DNA of 56,366 nucleotides from a virus. The stretch lies in IMG/VR virus record IMGVR_UViG_3300028920_000081, positions 1 through 56,366 of that record; one strand, written 5' to 3'. Position numbers and translations under genes: made by a program. Of this stretch, positions 17,674 through 25,277 are shown piece after piece; the first letter of the stretch is position 1, and each line of letters opens with the position of its first letter. Under the pieces are notes generated by a model that had not been told where the DNA came from, did no database searches, and saw nothing but the letters and a program-made list of their open reading frames with translations.

Positions 17674-18485
17674 ATTTTGTAATTTCAGTAAGGGATAGAG
17701 ACAATAAAAGAATACAGATATGTGTAAATAGTCTTTTATCTAATATTACAAATAAGATATATGTTGTGGACTATGGTTCTAAAAAACCTATTAAGGGTTT
17801 AAAAAATTGTAAAGTAATAAGAGTTGATACTAAAAATAGATGGAACAAATGCCATGCTTTAAATATAGGAATAAAAAAATGCAAATCTTCCTATATTGGA
17901 ACAGTTGATTGTGATATGGTTATTGGGAATTGTTTTATGAAAAAAGTAAAGGAACATTTAAAGGGAGATGTTTTTCTTTTTACTCGTTCTGTTGCTAGGA
18001 TTGCTCCAGATCTTTTAGATTGGGGATTAGATAGAGAAAAGCTTATTAGACTTTCTTCTCCTTGGTCTGAAACAAAACTTCCGAGTTTGCATGCTGCTGT
18101 TGGAGGAATACAAATATTTCCAAAATGGTGGATTTTTAGAATAAGAGGATATGATGAAAATCTTACTTATTGGGGGGGAATGGATAATGATATATATGAA
18201 AGAGCATTTAGAACAGAATTGATTATGATTGATATTAATGAAATAATCTTTCATCAAGAACATAAGAATGTTAAAGAACAGAATTTAACTTCTAAAAAAG
18301 AGCAGGAAACTGCTTTATCTGAAAGACAAAAAAGAAGAATATATCTTATGTATAAATGGACTAAAAATATTAATGTTGGACCTAAAACATGGGGTGCTCC
18401 AACTAAACCTCAACAAAATCAAATAAATATTAATTTTCAAAATGGCAAAAAGAAAAAAGATACTGTTAGCAATAATAAGCAATAG
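17652..18485 (+). CDS. GT-A glycosyltransferase (GT2/GT7-like)
   Basis: This encodes 277 residues. It starts with DFVISVRDRDNKRI, has the donor site IGTVDCDMVIG and later YWGGMDNDIYERAFR, which resembles the C-terminal GGxDxD motif of the chondroitin-synthase/GT7C type. It then has FHQEH and a Lys/Asn-rich tail. It overlaps the next gene by 44 bases, so its tail and the next N-terminus share DNA. Confidence 0.8.
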   Translation: MAFEPKIDFVISVRDRDNKRIQICVNSLLSNITNKIYVVDYGSKKPIKGLKNCKVIRVDTKNRWNKCHALNIGIKKCKSSYIGTVDCDMVIGNCFMKKVKEHLKGDVFLFTRSVARIAPDLLDWGLDREKLIRLSSPWSETKLPSLHAAVGGIQIFPKWWIFRIRGYDENLTYWGGMDNDIYERAFRTELIMIDINEIIFHQEHKNVKEQNLTSKKEQETALSERQKRRIYLMYKWTKNINVGPKTWGAPTKPQQNQININFQNGKKKKDTVSNNKQ

Positions 18486-19077
18486 AAAATATTATCCTGC
18501 ATATTTTGTTAGGAGTGTTTTTGCAATAGCAAATCATACAAGACAATTTCATGACTTGGATATACAAACTTTTGAATCAGTTGAAGTTCAGCAAATGAGA
18601 AATAACGCATGCCATTTTGCTATTCATCATAAATATGATTATCTCTTTATGTTAGATGATGATATGAATTATCCTCAAAAATGTATAGTTGAATTAATGA
18701 AGCATAAGAAAGAATTTGTTGTTGGGAGTGCAACTCAAAGACGACCTCCATTCTATCCTACTCAATATAAAAATTTAAATGCAAAAAGATTTAAGGATAA
18801 AGTTAATAGAGTTTTTATAACAAAAGAAGATAAAAAATTAATAGAAGTTGATGGCTCTGGAGTTGTTGGAGCTCTAATAAAGGTTGATTCTCTTAAAAAA
18901 TTAAAGGCACCTTATTTTAGATTAGTTTGGAAGAAAAATGGATTTGATATAATTGGGAGTGATGTTTATTTTTGTAAGGAATGGAGAAAAACAGGGAAAA
19001 AAATTTATTTAGACCCTAAAATAAATTATGATCACGAAATAACTGCTTTTTCTAATAGTTTTGGAATTGTAACATAA
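18442..19077 (+). CDS. GT-A glycosyltransferase, paralogue of the one at 10096
   Basis: This encodes 211 residues. It has YDYLFMLDDDMNYP as donor site, VVGSATQRRPPFYP in the position of the VVGALYVIKHPP strand of the earlier gene, GSGVVGALIKVD, and a late DVYFCKEWRKTG, DPKINYDHE. The same order of motifs as at 10096-10734 argues for common origin. It is the last gene of the first glycan run. Confidence 0.8.
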   Translation: MAKRKKILLAIISNRKYYPAYFVRSVFAIANHTRQFHDLDIQTFESVEVQQMRNNACHFAIHHKYDYLFMLDDDMNYPQKCIVELMKHKKEFVVGSATQRRPPFYPTQYKNLNAKRFKDKVNRVFITKEDKKLIEVDGSGVVGALIKVDSLKKLKAPYFRLVWKKNGFDIIGSDVYFCKEWRKTGKKIYLDPKINYDHEITAFSNSFGIVT

Positions 19078-19079
19078 GA

Positions 19080-19113
19080 TTTATATAGTTTATTGTATTA
19101 TCTATTTTGGAGG
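19080..19113 (+). promoter_or_regulatory. TATA box and ribosome site for the connector operon
   Basis: TTTATATA starts at about 19080 and GGAGG lies at 19109-19113, 5 bases before the ATG at 19119. Structural transcription seems to restart here after the glycan genes. Confidence 0.5.
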
Positions 19114-19118
19114 TTAAT

Positions 19119-19277
19119 ATGACAGTATCTGTTACTCAAAAAGGAAAATTGGTGAGGCTTTCTGGAACTATCGCTGAAGTTCTAACTGAAATAGACGACC
19201 AGAATTTAGTTCAAGTTGTTTATTGGTCTGACAATGGAACAACTGCTACAGCATTATGCAGTAGAATAAAATTTTAA
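19119..19277 (+). CDS. Small virion-type protein
   Basis: This encodes 52 residues with a strong GGAGG. The sequence alternates hydrophobic and polar residues and ends near YWSDNGTTATALCSRIKF; it looks beta-structured. It ends two bases before the connector gene. Function unknown, perhaps a head or neck component. Confidence 0.55.
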   Translation: MTVSVTQKGKLVRLSGTIAEVLTEIDDQNLVQVVYWSDNGTTATALCSRIKF

Positions 19278-19278
19278 T

Positions 19279-20286
19279 ATGGCTTATACAACTTATTCGA
19301 AAGTTTATTTATTGTCCAATTTAACAACTTCTGATGTTTCTGCGGATGATGTAACTGATATAATTTCTGAAGTTACTAAGGAATTAAATAATGATATTAA
19401 CATTCGAGTCTCTAGGGAATATGTAGATTACATAGACCAAACAAGACAAAATAAAAGAGATGGTTCTAACACCACTTATTACATTACAAATTGGAGAAAA
19501 TATCTTGCAGATATGAATAATGATGGAAGAATAACTCCCGAAGATATTGCAGTATATAAGATTGATTCTGATGGTAATGAAACTAAGGTTGCTGTTAAAA
19601 CAATAGCAGGATGTTCTTCTTATCAAAAATGGGGATTTAGTGCAAAAAAAACTAAAAACTCTCCAACTGGTTTAACAAATGATTCTACAGCTTATACAGC
19701 TTCTATATCTGTTGATGGAACTACAAATTCTATTTCAGTTACTGGTTCTGATGCTCAAACACTTTCTACTTTAATTGACGAAATAAATTCCGATTTAAGT
19801 GGCGCAACTGCTAGTTGGGATACAACTGGAAATGGGTATATCAAAATAACTTCTAATTCTTCTGGGGAGGAAACTTCAGAATCTTCTATTGCTATTACTG
19901 ATACTGACTTATTTTCTTCACTTACTAATATTAATGCTTCTGTTGAAACTGCTGTTACTGGGGTTAGCAATAAGGATTATCCTGGACAATTTGTTCTTGA
20001 AACTGCGGTTGATGCAGATTACAAATTATATGTTACTTATGAATATTGTAATAGAGATCCTTCTGAACCAGATGAAAAAATTAATTTAGCTTGTACATTT
20101 CTTGCTATAGCATACTGTTATGCTAAAGAAAATATTGGTAGAGCTCCACAAGTTGCTTTTGGGAATACTAAACTTTTCAGACACATGCCCTCTTTTGAAC
20201 ATTATTATCAAAGATATAAAAATATGGTAAGTCAAGTTAACCAAGAAGGTTTATTTGATTTTACTGAATCTAAAATCAAGATATAA
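19279..20286 (+). CDS. Head-tail connector-like protein with inserted domains
   Basis: This encodes 335 residues. Ends match a connector of the gp6/gp15 type: an N-terminal helical part (VYLLSNLTTSDVSADDVTDI) and a C-terminal helical part (NLACTFLAIAYCYAKENIG onward). Between lie an EF-hand or dockerin-like calcium loop (DMNNDGRITPED, near 78-90) and a flagellin hook-like IN-motif domain (about 135-220). The inserts make it about twice the usual length. Confidence 0.65.
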   Translation: MAYTTYSKVYLLSNLTTSDVSADDVTDIISEVTKELNNDINIRVSREYVDYIDQTRQNKRDGSNTTYYITNWRKYLADMNNDGRITPEDIAVYKIDSDGNETKVAVKTIAGCSSYQKWGFSAKKTKNSPTGLTNDSTAYTASISVDGTTNSISVTGSDAQTLSTLIDEINSDLSGATASWDTTGNGYIKITSNSSGEETSESSIAITDTDLFSSLTNINASVETAVTGVSNKDYPGQFVLETAVDADYKLYVTYEYCNRDPSEPDEKINLACTFLAIAYCYAKENIGRAPQVAFGNTKLFRHMPSFEHYYQRYKNMVSQVNQEGLFDFTESKIKI

Positions 20287-20516
20287 TGGGAGAAGGGTGT
20301 TCATATGGTAAAGTTACCAGGCAAATGGTAAGCGACATGAAAGAATCTACTGATAAAGGTCTTAAATTAATAGATACTCGATTGGAAAAAATGGAAAATA
20401 ATATGACTGATATGTTTAATCATCAATCTTCTAGACTACCTCCATGGGTAGCTATTATTTTTACTATAGGAGGAAGTCTCATTACAGGAATGTTAATGTG
20501 GATAATTACTCATTAA
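20286..20516 (+). CDS. Small coiled-coil membrane protein (XhlA-like)
   Basis: This encodes 76 residues. A helical N-terminus (KLIDTRLEKMENNMTDMFNH) leads to one C-terminal membrane segment (WVAIIFTIGGSLITGMLMWI). This arrangement is that of the XhlA/holin-accessory family in bacterial phages. A lysis or membrane role is likely but unproven in archaea. Confidence 0.65.
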   Translation: MGEGCSYGKVTRQMVSDMKESTDKGLKLIDTRLEKMENNMTDMFNHQSSRLPPWVAIIFTIGGSLITGMLMWIITH

Positions 20517-20873
20517 ATGGTTAATTTAGATGCACAACATATAACTAATGAAATTGATTATTATGGAAGTACTGTTACATTAAGAACAGTTACAGATGGT
20601 TCATATTCTAAATGGGGTGATGCTTCAGAAACAACCTCTGATGAAACAAGTTTAAAAGCCATGGTTCAGGTTCTTGATCAATCTGATGATTTAGTTCAAG
20701 AAGGAATTTTCCAAACAGGAGATAAAATATTCTGGTTTAAATCTACTCAAACAGGCCTAAATAGAGGAAATAGAATACAACATAATTCTAAATGGTATGA
20801 GATAGATGAAGTAATTGAACATGATGTTGCTGATTCTTCTTATGTAATAGAAATAAGAACCAAAAAAATATGA
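20517..20873 (+). CDS. Head-closure/adaptor protein
   Basis: This encodes 118 residues, beta-rich, with the C-terminal pattern RGNRIQHNSKWYEIDEVIEH that resembles the neck stopper (SPP1 gp16, HK97 head-tail joining) fold. It sits between the connector and the gp10-like tail genes, as expected. The call rests on position and this pattern. Confidence 0.6.
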   Translation: MVNLDAQHITNEIDYYGSTVTLRTVTDGSYSKWGDASETTSDETSLKAMVQVLDQSDDLVQEGIFQTGDKIFWFKSTQTGLNRGNRIQHNSKWYEIDEVIEHDVADSSYVIEIRTKKI

Positions 20874-21457
20874 TACACTTTGTCCATGTTCCTAAGACTG
20901 GGGGGACTACGTTTATTACTAATCTTAAAAAGAATAAAGTTAAATTTGAAGCAGGGCATAATGTTTGGTGTGAGAAGAAAAATTTTGGTAAGTATATCAC
21001 TTTCTTAAGACATCCCCTTTATAGAACGTTATCACAAGCTAAATGGGAGATTGAAAAATCTCATATAGTTGATTCTGATTTTTTAGACTGGTTTGTTTTC
21101 AGGCAGCATAATTTTCAAGTAAAGTTTTTACGTAATAGATTTTTTAAAATTCCAGAATCTAAGGAAGTAACTAAAACTGATGTTAATAATATTAAGAAAT
21201 TTCTAAAGAAGAATTTTTTATTTGTTTTTCTTACTGAAGAATTAGATATTAGTCTCCCTAAATTGCTGAAGTTTTTTGATTTAAAACTTTATAAAGAAAA
21301 GGCTAACGTATCTAAAAGAGATATTAGAGTCTCCGAATCTACTATTAAACATATTATAGAGAGCAATAAATTAGATTTTGAATTATATGAGTGGGTTAGA
21401 AAAATATATAAAGATGGTATGCTTAATAATAGTAACTTCAGGGGAAGCAATTTATAG
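20870..21457 (+). CDS. PAPS-dependent sulfotransferase
   Basis: This encodes 195 residues. The 5'-phosphosulfate loop is VPKTGGTTF (7-15) and the 3'-phosphate site is TFLRHPLYRTLS (44-55), both diagnostic for the sulfotransferase superfamily. The C-terminus is helical. It would sulfate a glycan using host PAPS. It is inserted between neck and tail genes with an ATGA start. Confidence 0.85.
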   Translation: MIHFVHVPKTGGTTFITNLKKNKVKFEAGHNVWCEKKNFGKYITFLRHPLYRTLSQAKWEIEKSHIVDSDFLDWFVFRQHNFQVKFLRNRFFKIPESKEVTKTDVNNIKKFLKKNFLFVFLTEELDISLPKLLKFFDLKLYKEKANVSKRDIRVSESTIKHIIESNKLDFELYEWVRKIYKDGMLNNSNFRGSNL

Positions 21458-21479
21458 CGAGTTGTTTTCCCTTTGGCTT

Positions 21480-21512
21480 GCCTCGGGTGAGGCAAAAACT
21501 TTCAGGTGAAAG
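21480..21512 (+). promoter_or_regulatory. Tandem hairpins in the leader of the tail gene
   Basis: GCCTC-GGGT-GAGGC (21480-21493) is followed by CTTTC-AGGT-GAAAG (21499-21512). The ribosome site AGGTG lies in the second loop and the ATG follows directly. The first hairpin could be an RNA end or processing site; the second could restrict initiation. Confidence 0.5.
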
Positions 21513-21995
21513 ATGGCGACAACTCCAAGTGCCTTAAGTAAGAGCACTATAATCCAAAAAGTATTTGAGAATATATATGATAGATTAGCAGATAATGTTT
21601 CTTCTGTTACAATTACTGGAAGCAATTCAATAACAATTCAAACTTATACTAATTCTTATGGAGATAAAAATGTTGATGAAAAATCAGATTATCCTATTTT
21701 AGTTGTTAATTCTCCAGAAATAGATTGGGAAGATTTTACATTTACTACAAAAAAATGTATGGGAACTTTTTCAGTAGATATATTATGCACCCAATCAGAA
21801 GCTGCAGATAAATTCATAGATGCAATAATTAATTCAATAGAAACTTATAGAGATGATTTAAAATCTGTTGGAATGCAATTTGTTAATCTTGAAGGAACAT
21901 CAAGAGATCAATTTTTCAGAGGTAAAATTAAAATTCATGTAAGGAGTTGCGAATTTTCATTCGAATATATCTTTACAAAATCACAAACAAGATGA
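21513..21995 (+). CDS. Tail-completion or tail-terminator-like protein
   Basis: This encodes 160 residues. Length and position (between neck and gp10-like genes), with the C-terminal part RDQFFRGKIKIHVRSCEF, fit a minor tail-completion protein. No specific motif was seen; the label rests on synteny. Confidence 0.55.
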   Translation: MATTPSALSKSTIIQKVFENIYDRLADNVSSVTITGSNSITIQTYTNSYGDKNVDEKSDYPILVVNSPEIDWEDFTFTTKKCMGTFSVDILCTQSEAADKFIDAIINSIETYRDDLKSVGMQFVNLEGTSRDQFFRGKIKIHVRSCEFSFEYIFTKSQTR

Positions 21996-22423
21996 TAAAA
22001 GTTCAAGTTAAAGGTTTAAACAAAGTTAGAAGATATTTATCTAACTTAGGTCCTAGAATAAATAAACAGATTATGAAAGCAGGAGATGAATTTACTGGAT
22101 TTGTTCAAAAGTCTGCTAAACTTAGAGCTCCAAGAATGACAGGAGAATTGGCTAGAAGCATTAAAAAGAAAAAAGGTAGAAAACATATAACTGTATTTTC
22201 AGATTCTCCTTATGCAGCATTCCAGGAATTTGGTTTTAAACCACATTGGGTTCATGCAGGAACATCTACAAGGAACTCTGCAGGAACTATCGGAGCAGCT
22301 TATAATGTATCTGGTTTCTTATTTGTTAAGAAACATACTCCCTTTATTCTCCCAGCATTTGAAATGGGAATTTCACAGTTGCCTAATTTAATTGAAAGGA
22401 AGATGGCAAAGGCATTAAAATGA
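21992..22423 (+). CDS. HK97 gp10-like neck/tail-completion protein
   Basis: This encodes 143 residues from ATG 21992 (ATGA overlap), preferred over an in-frame ATG at 21947. It has the family layout: helix KVRRYLSNLGPRI, then APRMTGELARSIKKK, SDSPYAAFQEFGFKPHW, and FILPAFE near the end. This is the PF04883 pattern. Confidence 0.85.
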   Translation: MIKVQVKGLNKVRRYLSNLGPRINKQIMKAGDEFTGFVQKSAKLRAPRMTGELARSIKKKKGRKHITVFSDSPYAAFQEFGFKPHWVHAGTSTRNSAGTIGAAYNVSGFLFVKKHTPFILPAFEMGISQLPNLIERKMAKALK

Positions 22424-22473
22424 ATAGTCGAAGAAGTCGAAGCGTTGAAACAATGAAAGGAGGTTTTAATTAA
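22420..22473 (+). CDS. Possible 17-residue coupling peptide
   Basis: This tiny ORF (MNSRRSRSVETMKGGFN) starts on the previous stop and ends on the ATG of the tail tube gene (TAATG). It carries AAAGGAGG for that gene. It may serve only to couple translation. Seen in sequence; expression is uncertain. Confidence 0.3.
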   Translation: MNSRRSRSVETMKGGFN

Positions 22474-23078
22474 TGGTATCAAGACCTGATACATGGAGTG
22501 AAACAGCAAAAGTAGCAATAGCTGCTCAAAGTGGAAGTGATGTTCATTTCGATACAATCACAGAAACTGTTGACGTAGATATTGGAAATAAAGATTTCGA
22601 TGTAATAGCAACTCTTGGCGGAGGAAGATTAGTAAAATTTACCCCCCAAGAACCAACAACAATTACTCTGGAAGCATATCCATTAGATGCAGGAACTGAC
22701 TCTGGGACTACTGGAGAAGGTTTTTTTGATTTAATGAATAGTTCAGATACATCACAACCAGTTGTTGTGAGTGCAGATAGAGAAAGAAACAAATATAGAA
22801 TTGCTATTATGTGGACTACTGATACTGCTAGCACTACATATGCGGAAAGTCAAGTTGCTTCCCCAACTCAAGCTTGTATGAGAGTTGTGGCTGCAGATGG
22901 ATTTTTTACTAGCGTTAAGCCAAGTTATACAGATGGTGTTTTGAAGTTTACTATAACTTACAAAGTTCCACCGTTTGATAAATCTGGAAATGCTAATTTA
23001 AAGATTGAATCTATAGATGGAAGTGCAACTGCGACATTGACAGCTCTAGCTTCATATACTTCTACGACTAAGTGGTGA
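22473..23078 (+). CDS. Major tail tube protein
   Basis: This encodes 201 residues with a strong AAAGGAGG upstream. It is rich in Thr, Ser, Asp and Ala with alternating strands, and has the compact DGVLKFTITYKVPPFDKSG end common to tail tube proteins. It lies between gp10-like and chaperone genes, the standard place. A contractile sheath gene was not seen, so the tail is probably non-contractile. Confidence 0.75.
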   Translation: MVSRPDTWSETAKVAIAAQSGSDVHFDTITETVDVDIGNKDFDVIATLGGGRLVKFTPQEPTTITLEAYPLDAGTDSGTTGEGFFDLMNSSDTSQPVVVSADRERNKYRIAIMWTTDTASTTYAESQVASPTQACMRVVAADGFFTSVKPSYTDGVLKFTITYKVPPFDKSGNANLKIESIDGSATATLTALASYTSTTKW

Positions 23079-23087
23079 GGTAACTAT

Positions 23088-24011
23088 ATGAAGAATATTG
23101 CTCCAAAGATTTTGATTTGCGCTCCAACGAGTGCAAGACATAAGCATCTTATTGATAAATGGCTTAAACATTTAGATAAGCTAGATTATCCTTATTTTGA
23201 TGTTTGCTTAGTTGATACTACACCAGATAAAACCGATTATTTTAATTTTATAAAGAATAAAAAAGTTAAAGATAAAAAGATTATTTCTTGGAGATATAAC
23301 TGGGATTATAAAAAAGAATATTCCCTACAAATGTTAGCAAATGTTAGGGAGGAAATTAGGAAATATTTTGTTGATCATAAAGAGTATGATTTCTTATTTT
23401 GGTTAGATGATGATATATTTATACCAAAATGGGGCTTACAAAGGCTTCTAAGCTACAATAAAGATTTGGTAGGGTTTTATGTTCATGTTTATTATAAACC
23501 CAGCAGAAGGCCTTGTGTGTTTAAATCAGGCGAAATTGTAGTAGGGAAAGGACTAGAATACTATACTTTTAAAGAAATCCTTAAATATAAGGAATTTGCA
23601 AGGAAATATGAGAAGGGTAATTTATCAAAAGAAGAAAAACTTCTAATACCTTATTTAATAAAAGATAGATGGCATCCTTATATTTTTCCAACTTATGCTG
23701 TTGGATTAGGGTGTTGTATGTGCAGTAGAAAAGTTAGTGAAGCTGTTCCTTTTAGGACTCATCCTACTTTTTTAATGGGGGAAGACCTTTGGTGGTTTGC
23801 TGAATGCAATGATAAAAATTTTCAATTTTGGTGTGATAGTAAAACAAGATGTAAGCATGAGAATACTAGCTGGAGTCCTGTAAATAAATTAGATTTGGCT
23901 TATAAAAAGAAAACAGGAATATATATCGTTCAAGGTAAAGAAGGCCCTCCAACAGGAGCTGTATTTTTACAACATAATAAAGAATGGGAGAAGAAAAATG
24001 ATAAGAAGTGA
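23088..24011 (+). CDS. GT-A glycosyltransferase (GT2-like)
   Basis: This encodes 307 residues. The start IAPKILICAPTSARHK, then DFLFWLDDDIFIPKWGLQ as donor site, DLVGFYVHVYYKPSRRP, the Cys pair GCCMCSRKV and the GEDLWWFAECNDKNF motif identify a GT-A transferase of the same broad type as the others. It lies inside the tail module and overlaps the next gene by 14 bases. Confidence 0.8.
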   Translation: MKNIAPKILICAPTSARHKHLIDKWLKHLDKLDYPYFDVCLVDTTPDKTDYFNFIKNKKVKDKKIISWRYNWDYKKEYSLQMLANVREEIRKYFVDHKEYDFLFWLDDDIFIPKWGLQRLLSYNKDLVGFYVHVYYKPSRRPCVFKSGEIVVGKGLEYYTFKEILKYKEFARKYEKGNLSKEEKLLIPYLIKDRWHPYIFPTYAVGLGCCMCSRKVSEAVPFRTHPTFLMGEDLWWFAECNDKNFQFWCDSKTRCKHENTSWSPVNKLDLAYKKKTGIYIVQGKEGPPTGAVFLQHNKEWEKKNDKK

Positions 24012-24486
24012 TTATGAAAATTATTTTGACCCTTATACCCAGGGGGTTATAAGAAATCACGGATTAGATGAAGCTACCTTAAATTTTTTAAAAAATCATC
24101 ATAAAATTCTTGATGCTGGTTCTGGAGCAGGAGTATTGGCTCTAAAACTAAAGGAACTAGGAAAAGATGTTACTTGTATTGATATTTTTAGTAAAAATGT
24201 TGAATACATGAAATCTAAGGGTTTAAACGCCTTAAAAGGCAATATTTGTAATCTCCCTTTCAAGGATAAAGAATTTGATTGTGTAGTTTGTCAAGAAGTT
24301 TTAGAACATTTAATTAATCCTGGGGAAGGGTTAAAGGAATTATGTAGGATTGGGAAAAATGTTGTTTTTACTTTACCTAAAATGTTTCCTGAGGAGTGGC
24401 ATTTTTGGGATATTGATTACGTTCCTTCTGTTTCTAATGCTAATTGTATTATTATTAAATTAATTGATAAGGAGGCAAATAAATGA
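23998..24486 (+). CDS. Class I methyltransferase (Methyltransf_11-like)
   Basis: This encodes 162 residues. Motif I is ILDAGSGAGVLALKL, followed by VTCIDIF and DCVVCQEVLEHLINPGE. This is the ordinary small-molecule or glycan methyltransferase core. It follows a transferase, so glycan methylation is likely. Confidence 0.8.
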   Translation: MIRSDYENYFDPYTQGVIRNHGLDEATLNFLKNHHKILDAGSGAGVLALKLKELGKDVTCIDIFSKNVEYMKSKGLNALKGNICNLPFKDKEFDCVVCQEVLEHLINPGEGLKELCRIGKNVVFTLPKMFPEEWHFWDIDYVPSVSNANCIIIKLIDKEANK

Positions 24487-24791
24487 CTGCAGATGCTATT
24501 TTAAGGAAAGCTAAATCACAAGGTTTGGTTATTAGTAATGTTCCTCAAAAAGTAAGAGATGAATTTACTCATTTTGCAGAAGAAGAATTTGCAGATAATT
24601 ATGCTTCTTGTTTAAAATATGTATGGGATAGTTTTAAACTATGGAAAATGTATTTTGAAAATATGGATATGAAGTTAGATAATATCCTTGAATTATTAAA
24701 TAAAAAAGATAATGTTCCACATAACAAAGAAGAAATAAAACTTCTTTCTGGAAAAACAATTTATAAAACTAAAAAGGAGGTAACGCCATGA
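24483..24791 (+). CDS. Hypothetical protein before the tail chaperones
   Basis: This encodes 102 residues, helical, with VPQKVRDEFTHFAEEEFADN, which resembles ribbon-helix-helix-like or small viral DNA-binding proteins. The end AAGGAGGT serves the next gene. Function unknown. Confidence 0.55.
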   Translation: MTADAILRKAKSQGLVISNVPQKVRDEFTHFAEEEFADNYASCLKYVWDSFKLWKMYFENMDMKLDNILELLNKKDNVPHNKEEIKLLSGKTIYKTKKEVTP

Positions 24792-25108
24792 GTAAATTAG
24801 GAAATTTTTTAGGGCAGTCTAAAAAGATTCAGATAAAAGAGCAAGAGCTTGAATTATTTCCTCTAAAAGTTAAGGATTTGAAGAAGTTTAATGGTATGGA
24901 AAAGGCTTCAGTAGAAGAACAAGAAAAATTAACTTATGATATGATTAGACTATCATTAAGAGACGAAACAATAACTAATGATGAAATCGGTTCAATGCCA
25001 ATAGAAATATTCAAACAATTAACTAATGAAATAATGGAGTTTAATGGAATGAAAGATGAAAGAGTTGAATCAATTAAAGAGAAGATTGCTCAAGCAAGAA
25101 ACAAGTGA
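24788..25108 (+). CDS. Tail assembly chaperone (G-like)
   Basis: This encodes 106 residues, small, acidic and helical, just before the tape-measure gene, where the G/GT chaperone pair of siphoviruses lies. The next ORF overlaps it in the +1 frame and lacks a good ribosome site. Confidence 0.65.
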   Translation: MSKLGNFLGQSKKIQIKEQELELFPLKVKDLKKFNGMEKASVEEQEKLTYDMIRLSLRDETITNDEIGSMPIEIFKQLTNEIMEFNGMKDERVESIKEKIAQARNK

Positions 25109-25277
25109 AAAGGATTTAATATTTAATCTCTGTGAGGTTATGAAGATTGTTGGAGGATATGAACAATTAATGAATCTTCCAATTCCAGCATTAATGGAAA
25201 TATTAAAATACTTGGAACACGTTAATAAAGAGGAGCAGAAAGCTATGGAAAAGGCAAAAAATAGGGGTAAAAGATAA
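25056..25277 (+). CDS. Tail chaperone C-terminal part (T-like), possibly made by frameshift
   Basis: This is an ORF of up to 73 residues, overlapping the G-like gene in the +1 frame and ending directly before the tape measure. No GGAGG precedes its ATG at 25056, and a weak one precedes the internal ATG at 25140. A +1 slip at the G-like stop (AAG TGA) would join the two into one protein. Helical and charged, with LPIPALMEIL. Confidence 0.45.
   Translation: MKELNQLKRRLLKQETSEKDLIFNLCEVMKIVGGYEQLMNLPIPALMEILKYLEHVNKEEQKAMEKAKNRGKR

Noticed and set aside
19889-20089. Leu-rich plus ORF inside the connector gene
   Set aside because: An alternative frame of the connector coding sequence with no start signals.
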